From Candidatus Poribacteria bacterium (GTDB lineage Bacteria > Poribacteria > WGA-4E > WGA-3G): a stretch of DNA of 12,559 nt. The stretch lies in contig VXXH01000552.1 in NCBI GenBank assembly GCA_009835515.1, forward strand, positions 1 to 12,559. The letters run 5' to 3'. How positions within the stretch are numbered: position 1 is the stretch's first letter; the number at the start of each line of letters is the position of its first letter. This document shows positions 6,588 through 12,559 of the stretch, piece by piece. The position numbers and the translations under genes are program-made. The notes below the pieces were generated by a model that was given only the letters and a program-made list of their open reading frames with translations, made no database searches and was not told the origin of the DNA.

Positions 6588-7400
6588 ATGCTCAGCCAAG
6601 CACAGGTTGACACATTTCGTGAAAAAGGCTTTCTTCTCGGAAACCGTGTATTAAGTGACGAACAGGTTGACGAATTACGGTCAGAATTGGCACGCGTCAT
6701 TGATAATTATGAGAAACCTGAAGTTCCACAGCCGGTACGTATCGCCAACCTCGGTGGTAAAGAAGAGAGTCCGGTCTGGCAGATCGTTAATATTTGGGAA
6801 GCGAGTTCAGCCTATCACCGACTGGTTCACAATCCGGTCATAGTGGAAGAGATTGGACAGCTTATGTCGGCGACAGAGTTGCGCGTCTGGCACGACCAGA
6901 TTCAATACAAACCGCCAAAGGTCGGTGGGGTCAATCGCTGGCATCAGGATTCGCCGTTGTGGGGGATTCTCATGCCGAAAACGAGTCAGGTGAGTGCCTG
7001 GGTAGCGTTGGACGACGTTGATGAAAGCAACGGGTGTATGTGCATGGTTCGCGGCTCCTATCATTGGGGTAGCCAGATGCCGTTTCTGCGCGATATCCCG
7101 GACATCCATACAATGCCGGACCGTTTTGAAGATAACGAGTTAGCGGTGGAGTTCTGCCCTGTACCGAAGGGACATGTCCATTACCATCACGCTTTGACAT
7201 GGCACGGGTCCCATGACAACACCAGTGAGGGACCGCGTCGCGCGATTGCGGTGCATTATATGACGGGTGAGACTGTTTATGATGAAAGTGGCAATCACAT
7301 CATGAAACGTTTTGTAACCGTCAATGGCGGTACTAAATTGGCAGGTCACCATTTTCCGCTTGTGATGGATGCCGGGAAGCCAACGAAACCGAATATATAA
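6588..7400 (+). CDS. Phytanoyl-CoA dioxygenase-like Fe(II)/2OG enzyme, copy A of plus pair
   Basis: The 270-residue protein carries a complete iron-binding set: His119 and Asp121 (WHQDS), His206 (TWHGS) and Arg217, eleven residues after the distal His, for 2-oxoglutarate. It is therefore expected to be a working Fe(II)/2OG oxygenase of the PhyH family, cytoplasmic, with unknown substrate. It differs clearly from the 266-residue pair on the other strand. AGGAGG at 6574-6579 suits the ATG at 6588 (8-base gap) better than the one at 6582 (2-base gap), and the paralogue starts at the same residue (MLxQxQVDTF). The usual VPGSHHWG segment is altered to VRGSYHWG (154-161), with Cys152 where the twin has Arg, so the copy may be changing function. 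It lies 22 bases before copy B and should be co-transcribed. Confidence 0.9.
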   Translation: MLSQAQVDTFREKGFLLGNRVLSDEQVDELRSELARVIDNYEKPEVPQPVRIANLGGKEESPVWQIVNIWEASSAYHRLVHNPVIVEEIGQLMSATELRVWHDQIQYKPPKVGGVNRWHQDSPLWGILMPKTSQVSAWVALDDVDESNGCMCMVRGSYHWGSQMPFLRDIPDIHTMPDRFEDNELAVEFCPVPKGHVHYHHALTWHGSHDNTSEGPRRAIAVHYMTGETVYDESGNHIMKRFVTVNGGTKLAGHHFPLVMDAGKPTKPNI

Positions 7401-7422
7401 GTCTTTTCTATTGGAGGGAAGT

Positions 7423-8235
7423 ATGCTCAACCAAACCCAGGTTGACACATTTCGTGAAAAAGGCTTTCTTCTCGGAAGCCGTGTTTTAAGTGATGATCAG
7501 GTAGATGAATTACGTGCTGAATTGGCGCGCGTTATTGATGACTACGAAAAAACGGATGTCCCACAACCGGTGCACATCGTCAATCTCGGTGGCAGAGAGG
7601 AGAGTCCTGTCTGGCAAGTCGTTAATATTTGGGAAGCGAGTTCAGCCTATCACCGACTCGTTTACAACCCGATTATTGTGGAGGAGATCGGACAACTGAT
7701 GTCAGCGACGGAGCTTCGCGTGTGGCACGACCAGATCCAGTACAAACCGCCGCAAGTCGGGGGTGTCAACATGTGGCATCAGGATTCACCGTATTGGCCC
7801 ATTCTTACACCGAAAACGAGTCAGGTAAGTGCTTGGGTGGCGTTGGATGATGTGGATGAAAGCAACGGATGTATGCGTATGGTCCCGGGTTCTCACCATT
7901 GGGGCAATCAGATACCATTCCTGCATTCCATCAAGGACATCCATTCAATGCCGGATCGCTTTGAAGATAATGAATTAAAGACAGAGTTCTGTCCCGTCCG
8001 GAAAGGGTATGCCCATTACCATCATTCCTTGACGTGGCATGGATCACATGACAACACGAGTCAGAAGCCGCGGCGCGCGATCGCAGTGCATTACATGACC
8101 GGCGAGACGCTCTACGATGAAAGTGGCAATCACGTCATGAAGCCTTTTGTTACCGTTAATAATGGCGATAAATTGGAAGGCGATAGTTTTCCACTCGTGA
8201 TGGATGCAGGGAAACCGACGAACCCGAGTGTATAA
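7423..8235 (+). CDS. Phytanoyl-CoA dioxygenase-like Fe(II)/2OG enzyme, copy B of plus pair
   Basis: The 270-residue paralogue of the preceding gene aligns without gaps, with about 47 differences by eye (about 83% identity). It keeps His119, Asp121, His206 and Arg217 and has the family-typical GCMRMVPGSHHWG segment (149-161), so it is the more canonical copy. The start is 7423 because GGAGGG (7413-7418) lies at the right distance and the N-terminus then matches copy A. An upstream in-frame ATG at 7369 would sit inside copy A. The last codons and the bases after the stop (TATAAGTCTTTT) repeat those of copy A, marking the duplicated unit. Differences cluster at residues 111-128 next to the HxD motif and at 164-175, which suggests altered substrate choice. 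The following gap is repeat element E2. Confidence 0.92.
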   Translation: MLNQTQVDTFREKGFLLGSRVLSDDQVDELRAELARVIDDYEKTDVPQPVHIVNLGGREESPVWQVVNIWEASSAYHRLVYNPIIVEEIGQLMSATELRVWHDQIQYKPPQVGGVNMWHQDSPYWPILTPKTSQVSAWVALDDVDESNGCMRMVPGSHHWGNQIPFLHSIKDIHSMPDRFEDNELKTEFCPVRKGYAHYHHSLTWHGSHDNTSQKPRRAIAVHYMTGETLYDESGNHVMKPFVTVNNGDKLEGDSFPLVMDAGKPTNPSV

Positions 8236-8246
8236 GTCTTTTTTTT

Positions 8247-8396
8247 CCAGTTATCAGTCGTCAGTACGATTTTTCTCTCACTGCGAGGCATGAAAAAATC
8301 TTTCAGTTTTCAGAAAGAGACTTTGGAGTTATCCAAAACCTCTTGTAACTGATAACTGTTAACTGATAACTGTTAACTAATTCAACTGAAAACTGG
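8247..8396. repeat. Heptamer-ended MITE-like intergenic element E2
   Basis: The outer ends are CCAGTT (8247-8252) and AACTGG (8391-8396). The left end has TTATCAG and TCGTCAG (8251-8264). The right end has four perfect-period heptamers alternating CTGATAA and CTGTTAA (8349-8376), followed by degenerate units. Inside are GTCAGTACGATTT (8260-8272) and AATCTTTCAGTTTTCAG (8297-8313), both of which recur in E3 on the opposite strand. The element fills the gap between PhyH copy B and the ThDP gene, ending about 11 bases before the AAGGA ribosome binding site. No coding potential was seen. Confidence 0.65.
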
Positions 8397-8422
8397 CGAC
8401 TCTAAAAAGGAACAGTAAAAAA

Positions 8423-10057
8423 ATGAAAGTTGTTGATGCAATAGCAAAAGTCCTCAAAGCAGAAGGGGTAGAGTATCTGTTTGCTTATCCGGTAAACCAT
8501 ATAATCGAGGCGGCGGCGAAACTGGACATCCGTCCGATTATTGTCAGACAGGAACGGATTGGTCTCCACATGGCGGATGCGATGAGCCGAATGACCTCTG
8601 GAGAGAAGATCGGTGTCTTCTGTATGCAGAGTGGACCCGGTTCCGAAAACGCGTTTGGAGGGGTCGCGCAAGCGTACGGTGATTCCGCACCGATTGTGGT
8701 GCTGCCGGGCGGCTATTCCCGAAATTTAACACAGATCCAACCAAACTTCAATTCTGCTCTGAACTATCGACACGTGACAAAGTCATGTGAACAGGTCACA
8801 TTGCCTGAAGCCGTCCCGGAGGCGATGCGGCGCGCCTTTACGCAAGTTCGGAATGGTAGACCGCGTCCCGCGCTCGTTGAATTCCCGTCGGATCTGTTTA
8901 ATGAAGAAATTTCGGATTCCTTTGATCCGACACCTGTCCCGACCGTGCGTTATGGACCTGACAGCGCGTCAATTGAAGCCGCTGCAGAGGCTTTACTTGA
9001 TGCCGAATGTCCTGTTATCTATGCGGGACAAGGCGTGCATTATGCCCAAGCATGGGATTCTTTGAAAGAATTAGCGGAACTCCTCGCAGCACCGGTAACA
9101 ACGAGTTTAGGCGGGAAAAGTGCTTTTCCAGAAGATCATCCGTTGGCACTCGGTTCTGGCGGACGGGCAATCCCGAAACCGGTGCATCACTATCTCCAAA
9201 AAGCCGACCTGATTTTTGGTATCGGGTGTAGTTTCACTCGGACTGCCTTTGGTGTTAGGATTCCTGAGGGGAAACGGGTTATTCACGCGACGTTAGATCC
9301 AGCGGACATCAACAAGGACGTTCCTGTTGAAAGTGCCCTCGTTGGCGATGCGGGTTTAATTTTAGATGGCTTGGTAGAAGCAATTCGCGACCGTTCCAAC
9401 GGCGCGTCCGAGGAACGCACGGCTGCTGTCACTGGAGAAATTAGCGCGATTAAATCGGAATGGCTTGAAGAATGGAACGCTAAACTCACTTCTGACGAGG
9501 TGCCGATGACTCCGTATCGCGTCATCTGGGATCTGCTGCGGACTGTTGATGTCGAAAATACAATTATCACGCATGATGCGGGGAGTCCGCGCGATCAAAT
9601 GTCCCCCTTCTGGCAGTCTGTTGCGCCACTGACCTATATCGGTTGGGGCAAAACAACGCAGCTCGGCTACGGTCTCGGGCTCGCCATGGGTGCGAAACTC
9701 GCGAGACCCGATCATCTTTGCGTTAACGTTTGGGGTGATGCCGCCATCGGCTTTACTGGCATGGATTTTGAGACCGCTGTACGGGAACGGATCCCGATTC
9801 TCTCCGGACTTTTCAACAATTTCTCTATGGCAATTGAGCTTCCGATTATGCCAGTTTCCACCGAAAAATTCAGATCTACAGACATCTCTGGCAACTACGC
9901 AGATATGGCAAAAGCATTCGGTGGTTACGGTGAACGTGTCGAAACACCCGACCAGATTATTCCAGCGATCCAGCGCGGTATCGAAAAAACGCAGGAAGGC
10001 GTGCCTGCCCTCCTTGAGTTTATCACCGCGAAGGAGATTCAAATTTCTACGTTCTAA
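8423..10057 (+). CDS. Thiamine-diphosphate-dependent enzyme, acetolactate synthase-like fold
   Basis: The 544-residue protein has the three domains of the ThDP superfamily. The N-terminal pyrimidine-binding domain (about 1-165) holds the conserved Glu44 (VRQER) and the MQSGPGSENAFGGVAQAY segment. The central domain (about 185-325) contains VIYAGQGVHY. The C-terminal pyrophosphate-binding domain (about 370-540) holds the metal and cofactor motif GD (438-439) through NN (465-466). Family enzymes decarboxylate 2-keto acids and may join the product to a second aldehyde or acid. Acetolactate synthase, glyoxylate carboligase and related activities share this fold, so the label stays general. AAGGA at 8407-8411 precedes the ATG by 11 bases. 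It follows the PhyH pair in the same direction, and a 2-keto-3-deoxy acid from the dehydratase would yield 2-keto substrates (inference). The stop codon lies inside a TAAAT repeat flanking a mobile-element-like insertion. Confidence 0.85.
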   Translation: MKVVDAIAKVLKAEGVEYLFAYPVNHIIEAAAKLDIRPIIVRQERIGLHMADAMSRMTSGEKIGVFCMQSGPGSENAFGGVAQAYGDSAPIVVLPGGYSRNLTQIQPNFNSALNYRHVTKSCEQVTLPEAVPEAMRRAFTQVRNGRPRPALVEFPSDLFNEEISDSFDPTPVPTVRYGPDSASIEAAAEALLDAECPVIYAGQGVHYAQAWDSLKELAELLAAPVTTSLGGKSAFPEDHPLALGSGGRAIPKPVHHYLQKADLIFGIGCSFTRTAFGVRIPEGKRVIHATLDPADINKDVPVESALVGDAGLILDGLVEAIRDRSNGASEERTAAVTGEISAIKSEWLEEWNAKLTSDEVPMTPYRVIWDLLRTVDVENTIITHDAGSPRDQMSPFWQSVAPLTYIGWGKTTQLGYGLGLAMGAKLARPDHLCVNVWGDAAIGFTGMDFETAVRERIPILSGLFNNFSMAIELPIMPVSTEKFRSTDISGNYADMAKAFGGYGERVETPDQIIPAIQRGIEKTQEGVPALLEFITAKEIQISTF

Positions 10058-10059
10058 AT

Positions 10060-10203
10060 AACCTAAGTTGCCACCTCATGTCAAATGAACAAGAATTGTA
10101 GGTGCAGGACACCATAAAACACTGGAATTAGAGGAAATTCCTCATATTTTCAATCAAAAACGGTGTATGTTTGTCTAAAGTCTTGTAAGTGGTAACTTGG
10201 GTT
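10060..10203. mobile_element. MITE-like element with 15-bp terminal inverted repeats and TAAAT direct repeat
   Basis: AACCTAAGTTGCCAC (10060-10074) faces GTGGTAACTTGGGTT (10189-10203); the two match as inverted repeats at 13 of 15 positions. TAAAT occurs at 10055-10059 and at 10203-10207, so a 4- or 5-base target duplication (AAAT or TAAAT) is likely. A small palindrome, GAGGAAATTCCTC, lies near the middle. There is no coding region, so this would be a non-autonomous element. The left duplication includes the TAA stop of the ThDP enzyme gene, so the insertion left the protein intact. Confidence 0.6.
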
Positions 10204-10213
10204 AAATAGTTAT

Positions 10214-10338
10214 TAGTTTTCGGTTATCAGTTCTCGGTTAAGGGGCTGCGTGTAGCCGACACGACTTGTGTAACTGCCACACGAGTGACTGACAACTGAA
10301 AGATTTGCGAAGTAAATCGTGCTGACAACCGAGAACTA
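10214..10338. repeat. Heptamer-ended MITE-like intergenic element E3
   Basis: TAGTTTTCGGTTATCAG (10214-10230) and CTGACAACCGAGAACTA (10322-10338) match as inverted repeats at 15 of 17 positions. The internal motifs AAATCGTGCTGAC (10314-10326) and CTGACAACTGAAAGATT (10289-10305) are the reverse complements of motifs in E2, so E3 lies in the opposite orientation. Small hairpins such as CGTGT/ACACG (10249-10263) are present. It sits 10 bases after the 10060-10203 element and ends 5 bases before the ribosome binding site of the first LamG gene. Confidence 0.65.
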
Positions 10339-10358
10339 TAAAAAAGGAGTTCCGTGTT

Positions 10359-11147
10359 ATGAAACCGATTATGATAGTTTTTGCCGTCACTGTCATTGCC
10401 TTGAGTTTTAGTTTGCTTCACGGTGAGAAGGCGTGGGCAATAAACGATGACGATGCGCTTATGTTGTACTTCACTTTTGATGAAGACGACGGCGGCAAAG
10501 TTTTAGACGTGAGTGGAAATAACCTTGAAGGCAAGTTTGAAGGTGCTGTCTGGTCGAAAGATGGCAAATTCGGTGGGGCTGTCCACCTTGAAGACACCGA
10601 GAAATTTGTAGAGGTTGACGCGGTCCCTGAACTTGACATCACTGATGAACTCACGATCCAAGCGTGGTTTTTCCCAGAGGAGTCCCAAGGTGACTCTAAC
10701 TTGATGGGACGCAGGAGCGGGGCGAACGTCGGGGGTTATTGTCTCCAGTGGAGTGCACAGTTTACTGGTTCCCCACAAATTGAGACGTGGATTAACATCG
10801 GTGGATGGCAAGGTTCACGGAATAAACAGACCATTAAACCGGCGTTGGAGAAGTGGCACCATGTCTCCTCTACCTACGATGGCGATATGATTCGCCAATA
10901 TATTGATGGCGAATTGGATGTCGAATTTGAACCACCAGCAGGTAAGATTAACAGCATTGATGTTGTCTTCCGTATCGGTAAGGCACAAACGGGACTGAAG
11001 GGTATGGTCGGCTTGGTTGATGAGGTTGCTATCTACGACCGTGCCCTCACTGTTGAAGAGATTAACCAAGATATGGAAAATGGTGTCTTCTTTGCTGTAT
11101 CTCCGAAGGATAAACTTGCTACGACGTGGGGCAAGTTAAAAATGTGA
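10359..11147 (+). CDS. Secreted LamG (concanavalin A-like) domain protein A
   Basis: The 262-residue protein opens with a Sec signal peptide (basic start, hydrophobic stretch to about residue 20, likely cleavage after AWA at 27). The rest is a single LamG jelly roll: LYFTFDED (36-43) as first strand, LTIQAWFFP (98-106) as the central strand, KWHHVSSTYDG (165-175), a YIDGE turn (181-185), and VDEVAIYDRALTVEEI (220-235), the classic LamG ending. Such domains bind sugars or proteins at the cell surface; the ligand is unknown. AAGGAG (10344-10349) sets the start. The last residues, KLATTWGKLK (252-261), form a tail outside the LamG fold that recurs at the same position in the next gene. The gene stands apart from the ThDP gene by two repeat elements. 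It may be transcribed separately, though no promoter was identified. Confidence 0.85.
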   Translation: MKPIMIVFAVTVIALSFSLLHGEKAWAINDDDALMLYFTFDEDDGGKVLDVSGNNLEGKFEGAVWSKDGKFGGAVHLEDTEKFVEVDAVPELDITDELTIQAWFFPEESQGDSNLMGRRSGANVGGYCLQWSAQFTGSPQIETWINIGGWQGSRNKQTIKPALEKWHHVSSTYDGDMIRQYIDGELDVEFEPPAGKINSIDVVFRIGKAQTGLKGMVGLVDEVAIYDRALTVEEINQDMENGVFFAVSPKDKLATTWGKLKM

Positions 11148-11214
11148 AGTAGATACATATTCTCTGTCATAGCAGCAGTGCCACAATGCCTGCCTATTGC
11201 CAAGTTTTATTGTA

Positions 11215-11241
11215 GGGGCGGGTGCTTGTACCCGTCCTTTT
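11215..11241 (+). terminator. Probable terminator between the two LamG genes
   Basis: An 8-bp stem with one G-T wobble pairs 11216-11223 with 11230-11237 around a 6-base loop, and TTTT follows (11238-11241). It resembles an intrinsic terminator. It also looks like a dispersed GGGGCGGGT repeat, so the hairpin may be both. It lies 68 bases after the LamG A stop and 26 bases before the LamG B start. Confidence 0.55.
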
Positions 11242-11266
11242 GTTCATTCTAAAAGGAGGAACCCTG

Positions 11267-12055
11267 ATGAGAACCCAGATGCTTATGATGCTATGCGTTT
11301 TTCTAAGTCTATCGCTTTGCTTCGCGGGGTACACTGCGGGCGGAAAGGGGAATGTGAAACAACTCGGTAAGCAGCTTTATGTCTGGCACTTCGACGAAGG
11401 TAACGGGAAACAGAGCGAGGAGGCGACTGCTGGCTTGGTCGGTGAATTCGAGGGAAATATCAAGTGGGCTGAAGGCATTCTCGGCGAAGCCGTACAGATG
11501 GCGGGTGAAGCCGGCAAAGCTGATTTCATAGAGGTTGCACACTCCGATGAGATTGATATAGACGAAGCCATTACGATGATGGCGTGGGTTTATCCTGACG
11601 AACTCCCCGCGGGTGGTCAGGAAAATAAATTCACTATCTTTTACAAGAATACCTATTATCTGCAAATTGAACCCGGAGAGGGGAAGCTCGCTTACTACTT
11701 CTACGAGACCAGTGTCCCTGGTTACCATATCTCTGACGGCAAGATCAAAGCGAAAGAGTGGAGCCATGTTGCCGTTGTGTGGGATGGGAAGGAAGCCGGT
11801 TTCTATATCAATGGCGAATCTGATGGCACCGCTATCGCACAGAAGGGGCCCGGTCTAAGCAGAGCAGATAAACCTTTACGGTTCGGCGGTGAGAATAACG
11901 GGTGTTGTCCCCGTTTTTTTCAGGGACGTATTGATGAATTAATGTTAGCCAACTATGCACTGACTGAGGCGGAACTCCTGAAGATTGTTAACGATACGCT
12001 TGATGTCTCAGCCCGTGGTAAATTGGCGACGATGTGGGGTAATTTGAAGAGATAG
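11267..12055 (+). CDS. Secreted LamG (concanavalin A-like) domain protein B
   Basis: The 262-residue protein has a signal peptide (MRTQMLMMLCVFLSLSLCFA, 1-20, cleavage likely near 20-25). A single LamG jelly roll follows: LYVWHFDEGNG (37-47), ITMMAWVYPDEL (102-113), EWSHVAVVWDG (164-174), YINGE (180-184) and GRIDELMLANYALTEAEL (220-237). A Cys-Cys pair (213-214) could form an unusual vicinal disulfide or bind metal. The start at 11267 is chosen because AAGGAGG (11253-11259) lies just upstream; the in-frame ATG at 11222 falls inside the preceding terminator stem. Overall similarity to LamG A is modest, but both are 262 residues and both end in KLATxWGxLK (252-261), so they are divergent duplicates. 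It is likely exported to the periplasm or surface. The ligand is unknown. Confidence 0.86.
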   Translation: MRTQMLMMLCVFLSLSLCFAGYTAGGKGNVKQLGKQLYVWHFDEGNGKQSEEATAGLVGEFEGNIKWAEGILGEAVQMAGEAGKADFIEVAHSDEIDIDEAITMMAWVYPDELPAGGQENKFTIFYKNTYYLQIEPGEGKLAYYFYETSVPGYHISDGKIKAKEWSHVAVVWDGKEAGFYINGESDGTAIAQKGPGLSRADKPLRFGGENNGCCPRFFQGRIDELMLANYALTEAELLKIVNDTLDVSARGKLATMWGNLKR

Positions 12056-12094
12056 TAGTAGATTGTATCTATCTACTTCCTATTGTAAATGGAG

Positions 12095-12124
12095 ATGGGC
12101 GAGATTTCATTCTCGCCCATTTTT
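12095..12124 (+). terminator. Intrinsic terminator after LamG B
   Basis: A perfect 10-bp stem, ATGGGCGAGA (12095-12104) and TCTCGCCCAT (12111-12120), closes a 6-base loop and is followed by TTTT. It is the strongest terminator in the window and ends the LamG unit. A weaker hairpin, AGTAGAT/ATCTACT (12057-12063 and 12071-12077), lies just after the stop codon. Confidence 0.85.
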
Positions 12125-12126
12125 CG

Positions 12127-12155
12127 TTGCAAATAGGTAGGAATAGGCGTATAAT
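12127..12155 (+). promoter_or_regulatory. Sigma-70-type promoter for the ATPase gene
   Basis: TTGCAA (12127-12132, four of six matches to -35) and a perfect TATAAT (12150-12155) are separated by 17 bases, immediately after the terminator and about 32 bases before the ATG at 12188. Confidence 0.6.
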
Positions 12156-12187
12156 AGGTTTAAAATCGTCGCCGGTAGGTAAAAATA

Positions 12188-12559
12188 ATGCAGAAAACCA
12201 AAGAGATACAGCAATCACCAGATATTCATATTGCAGTGGAGAATTTTGGACCTATAGAGAGGGCAGAAATAGATCTCCGTCCACTGACTGTGTTCGTCGG
12301 TGAGAGCAACACCGGCAAAACATACCTTTCCGCGCTCATTTATGCATTACAGCGCACTTTTGAAGGGATCCCGCGAGTGCCGTGGTCGTACTACAATACT
12401 TCCCGGTTTGACCCTATTTATTATTCCCAACCCGCTGACCTCTCAACTCAAACCTTGTTAGAAGAAACGCAAAAGGTAGTTAAAAAGTTGGCAGTGACTG
12501 GTCAACCGTTCAAGTTTTCAGATTTACCTATGTGGGTCCGCGATCGCTTACAATATGGC
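12188..12559 (+). CDS. P-loop AAA-type ATPase, N-terminal part (runs off window)
   Basis: The first 124 codons are present and the reading frame is open to the window end. VENFGPIERAEIDLRPLTVF (17-36) leads into a Walker A motif, GESNTGKT (38-45), with the lysine at 44. This is the usual opening of RecF/SMC/OLD-type ATPases that begin with a 'nutcracker' beta sheet; such proteins often act in DNA repair or phage defence, sometimes with a partner nuclease. An in-frame TAG at 12176-12178 rules out an earlier start. Only a weak ribosome binding site (TAGGT, 12176-12180) is seen. The gene has its own promoter and follows a terminator, so it is probably unrelated to the metabolic genes. The specific family cannot be decided without the rest of the sequence. 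Confidence 0.75.
   Translation, partial: MQKTKEIQQSPDIHIAVENFGPIERAEIDLRPLTVFVGESNTGKTYLSALIYALQRTFEGIPRVPWSYYNTSRFDPIYYSQPADLSTQTLLEETQKVVKKLAVTGQPFKFSDLPMWVRDRLQYG

Noticed and set aside
7369..7422. Earlier in-frame ATG for PhyH copy B
   Set aside because: It lies inside copy A; the ribosome binding site and the match to copy A both place the start at 7423.
9362..10042. 226-residue minus-strand open frame inside the ThDP gene
   Set aside because: It lies wholly antisense to conserved ThDP motifs and its sequence has no recognisable domain.
10214..10338. TA target-site duplication flanking E3 (IS630/mariner type)
   Set aside because: TA is present at both ends of E3, but E1 and E2 do not show the same flanks, so the duplication cannot be claimed.
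11222..11266. Earlier in-frame ATG for LamG B
   Set aside because: It falls inside the terminator-like hairpin and would bury the signal peptide; AAGGAGG supports 11267.
12057..12077. AGTAGAT/ATCTACT hairpin as the LamG B terminator
   Set aside because: The stem is AT-rich and has no T run; the GC-rich hairpin at 12095-12124 is the better terminator.

Overview
The window looks like accessory metabolic DNA from an uncultured, probably marine or sponge-associated bacterium. Several things recall genomes such as Candidatus Poribacteria: the density of phytanoyl-CoA-dioxygenase-like (PhyH) Fe(II)/2-oxoglutarate enzymes, short secreted LamG proteins, a mandelate-racemase-type dehydratase and a Gfo/Idh/MocA oxidoreductase, and degenerate TTATCAG/CTGATAA heptamer arrays in the gaps between genes. 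The lineage is an inference from gene content, not a database result.

Layout. (1) 21-848 (+) is a PEP-hydrolase-family TIM barrel (Tm-1 partner family), converging on the minus-strand block. (2) 957-5295 (-) reads, in transcription order, a GalD-like enolase-superfamily dehydratase, two tandem PhyH paralogues (about 91% identical) and a membrane protein joining a four-helix b-type region to two CxxCH haem-c sites. (3) 5296-5479 is a divergent promoter region. (4) 5480-10057 (+) reads a Gfo/Idh/MocA oxidoreductase, a second tandem PhyH pair (about 83% identical to each other, different from the first pair) and a thiamine-diphosphate enzyme of the acetolactate-synthase fold. (5) 10359-12055 (+) holds two secreted LamG proteins, each 262 residues, that share a C-terminal KLATxWGxLK tail. 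(6) After a strong terminator, 12188 to the edge is the start of a P-loop ATPase with its own promoter.

How they may work together (inference): a sugar-acid-type dehydratase, an NAD(P)-dependent oxidoreductase, four Fe/2OG oxygenases and a ThDP carboligase or decarboxylase around one divergent promoter suggest uptake-independent catabolism or tailoring of a small oxygenated substrate. The substrate cannot be read from sequence.

The least expected structure is non-coding. Three elements of 125-150 bp (4021-4165, 8247-8396, 10214-10338) share heptamer-array ends in inverted orientation and conserved subterminal motifs. A fourth, unrelated MITE-like element (10060-10203) has 15-bp imperfect terminal inverted repeats and a TAAAT direct repeat, one copy of which contains the stop codon of the ThDP gene. 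Together they fill most of the larger gene gaps, and one has apparently displaced the ribosome binding site of a PhyH copy. I saw no tRNA, rRNA, CRISPR array or transposase gene.
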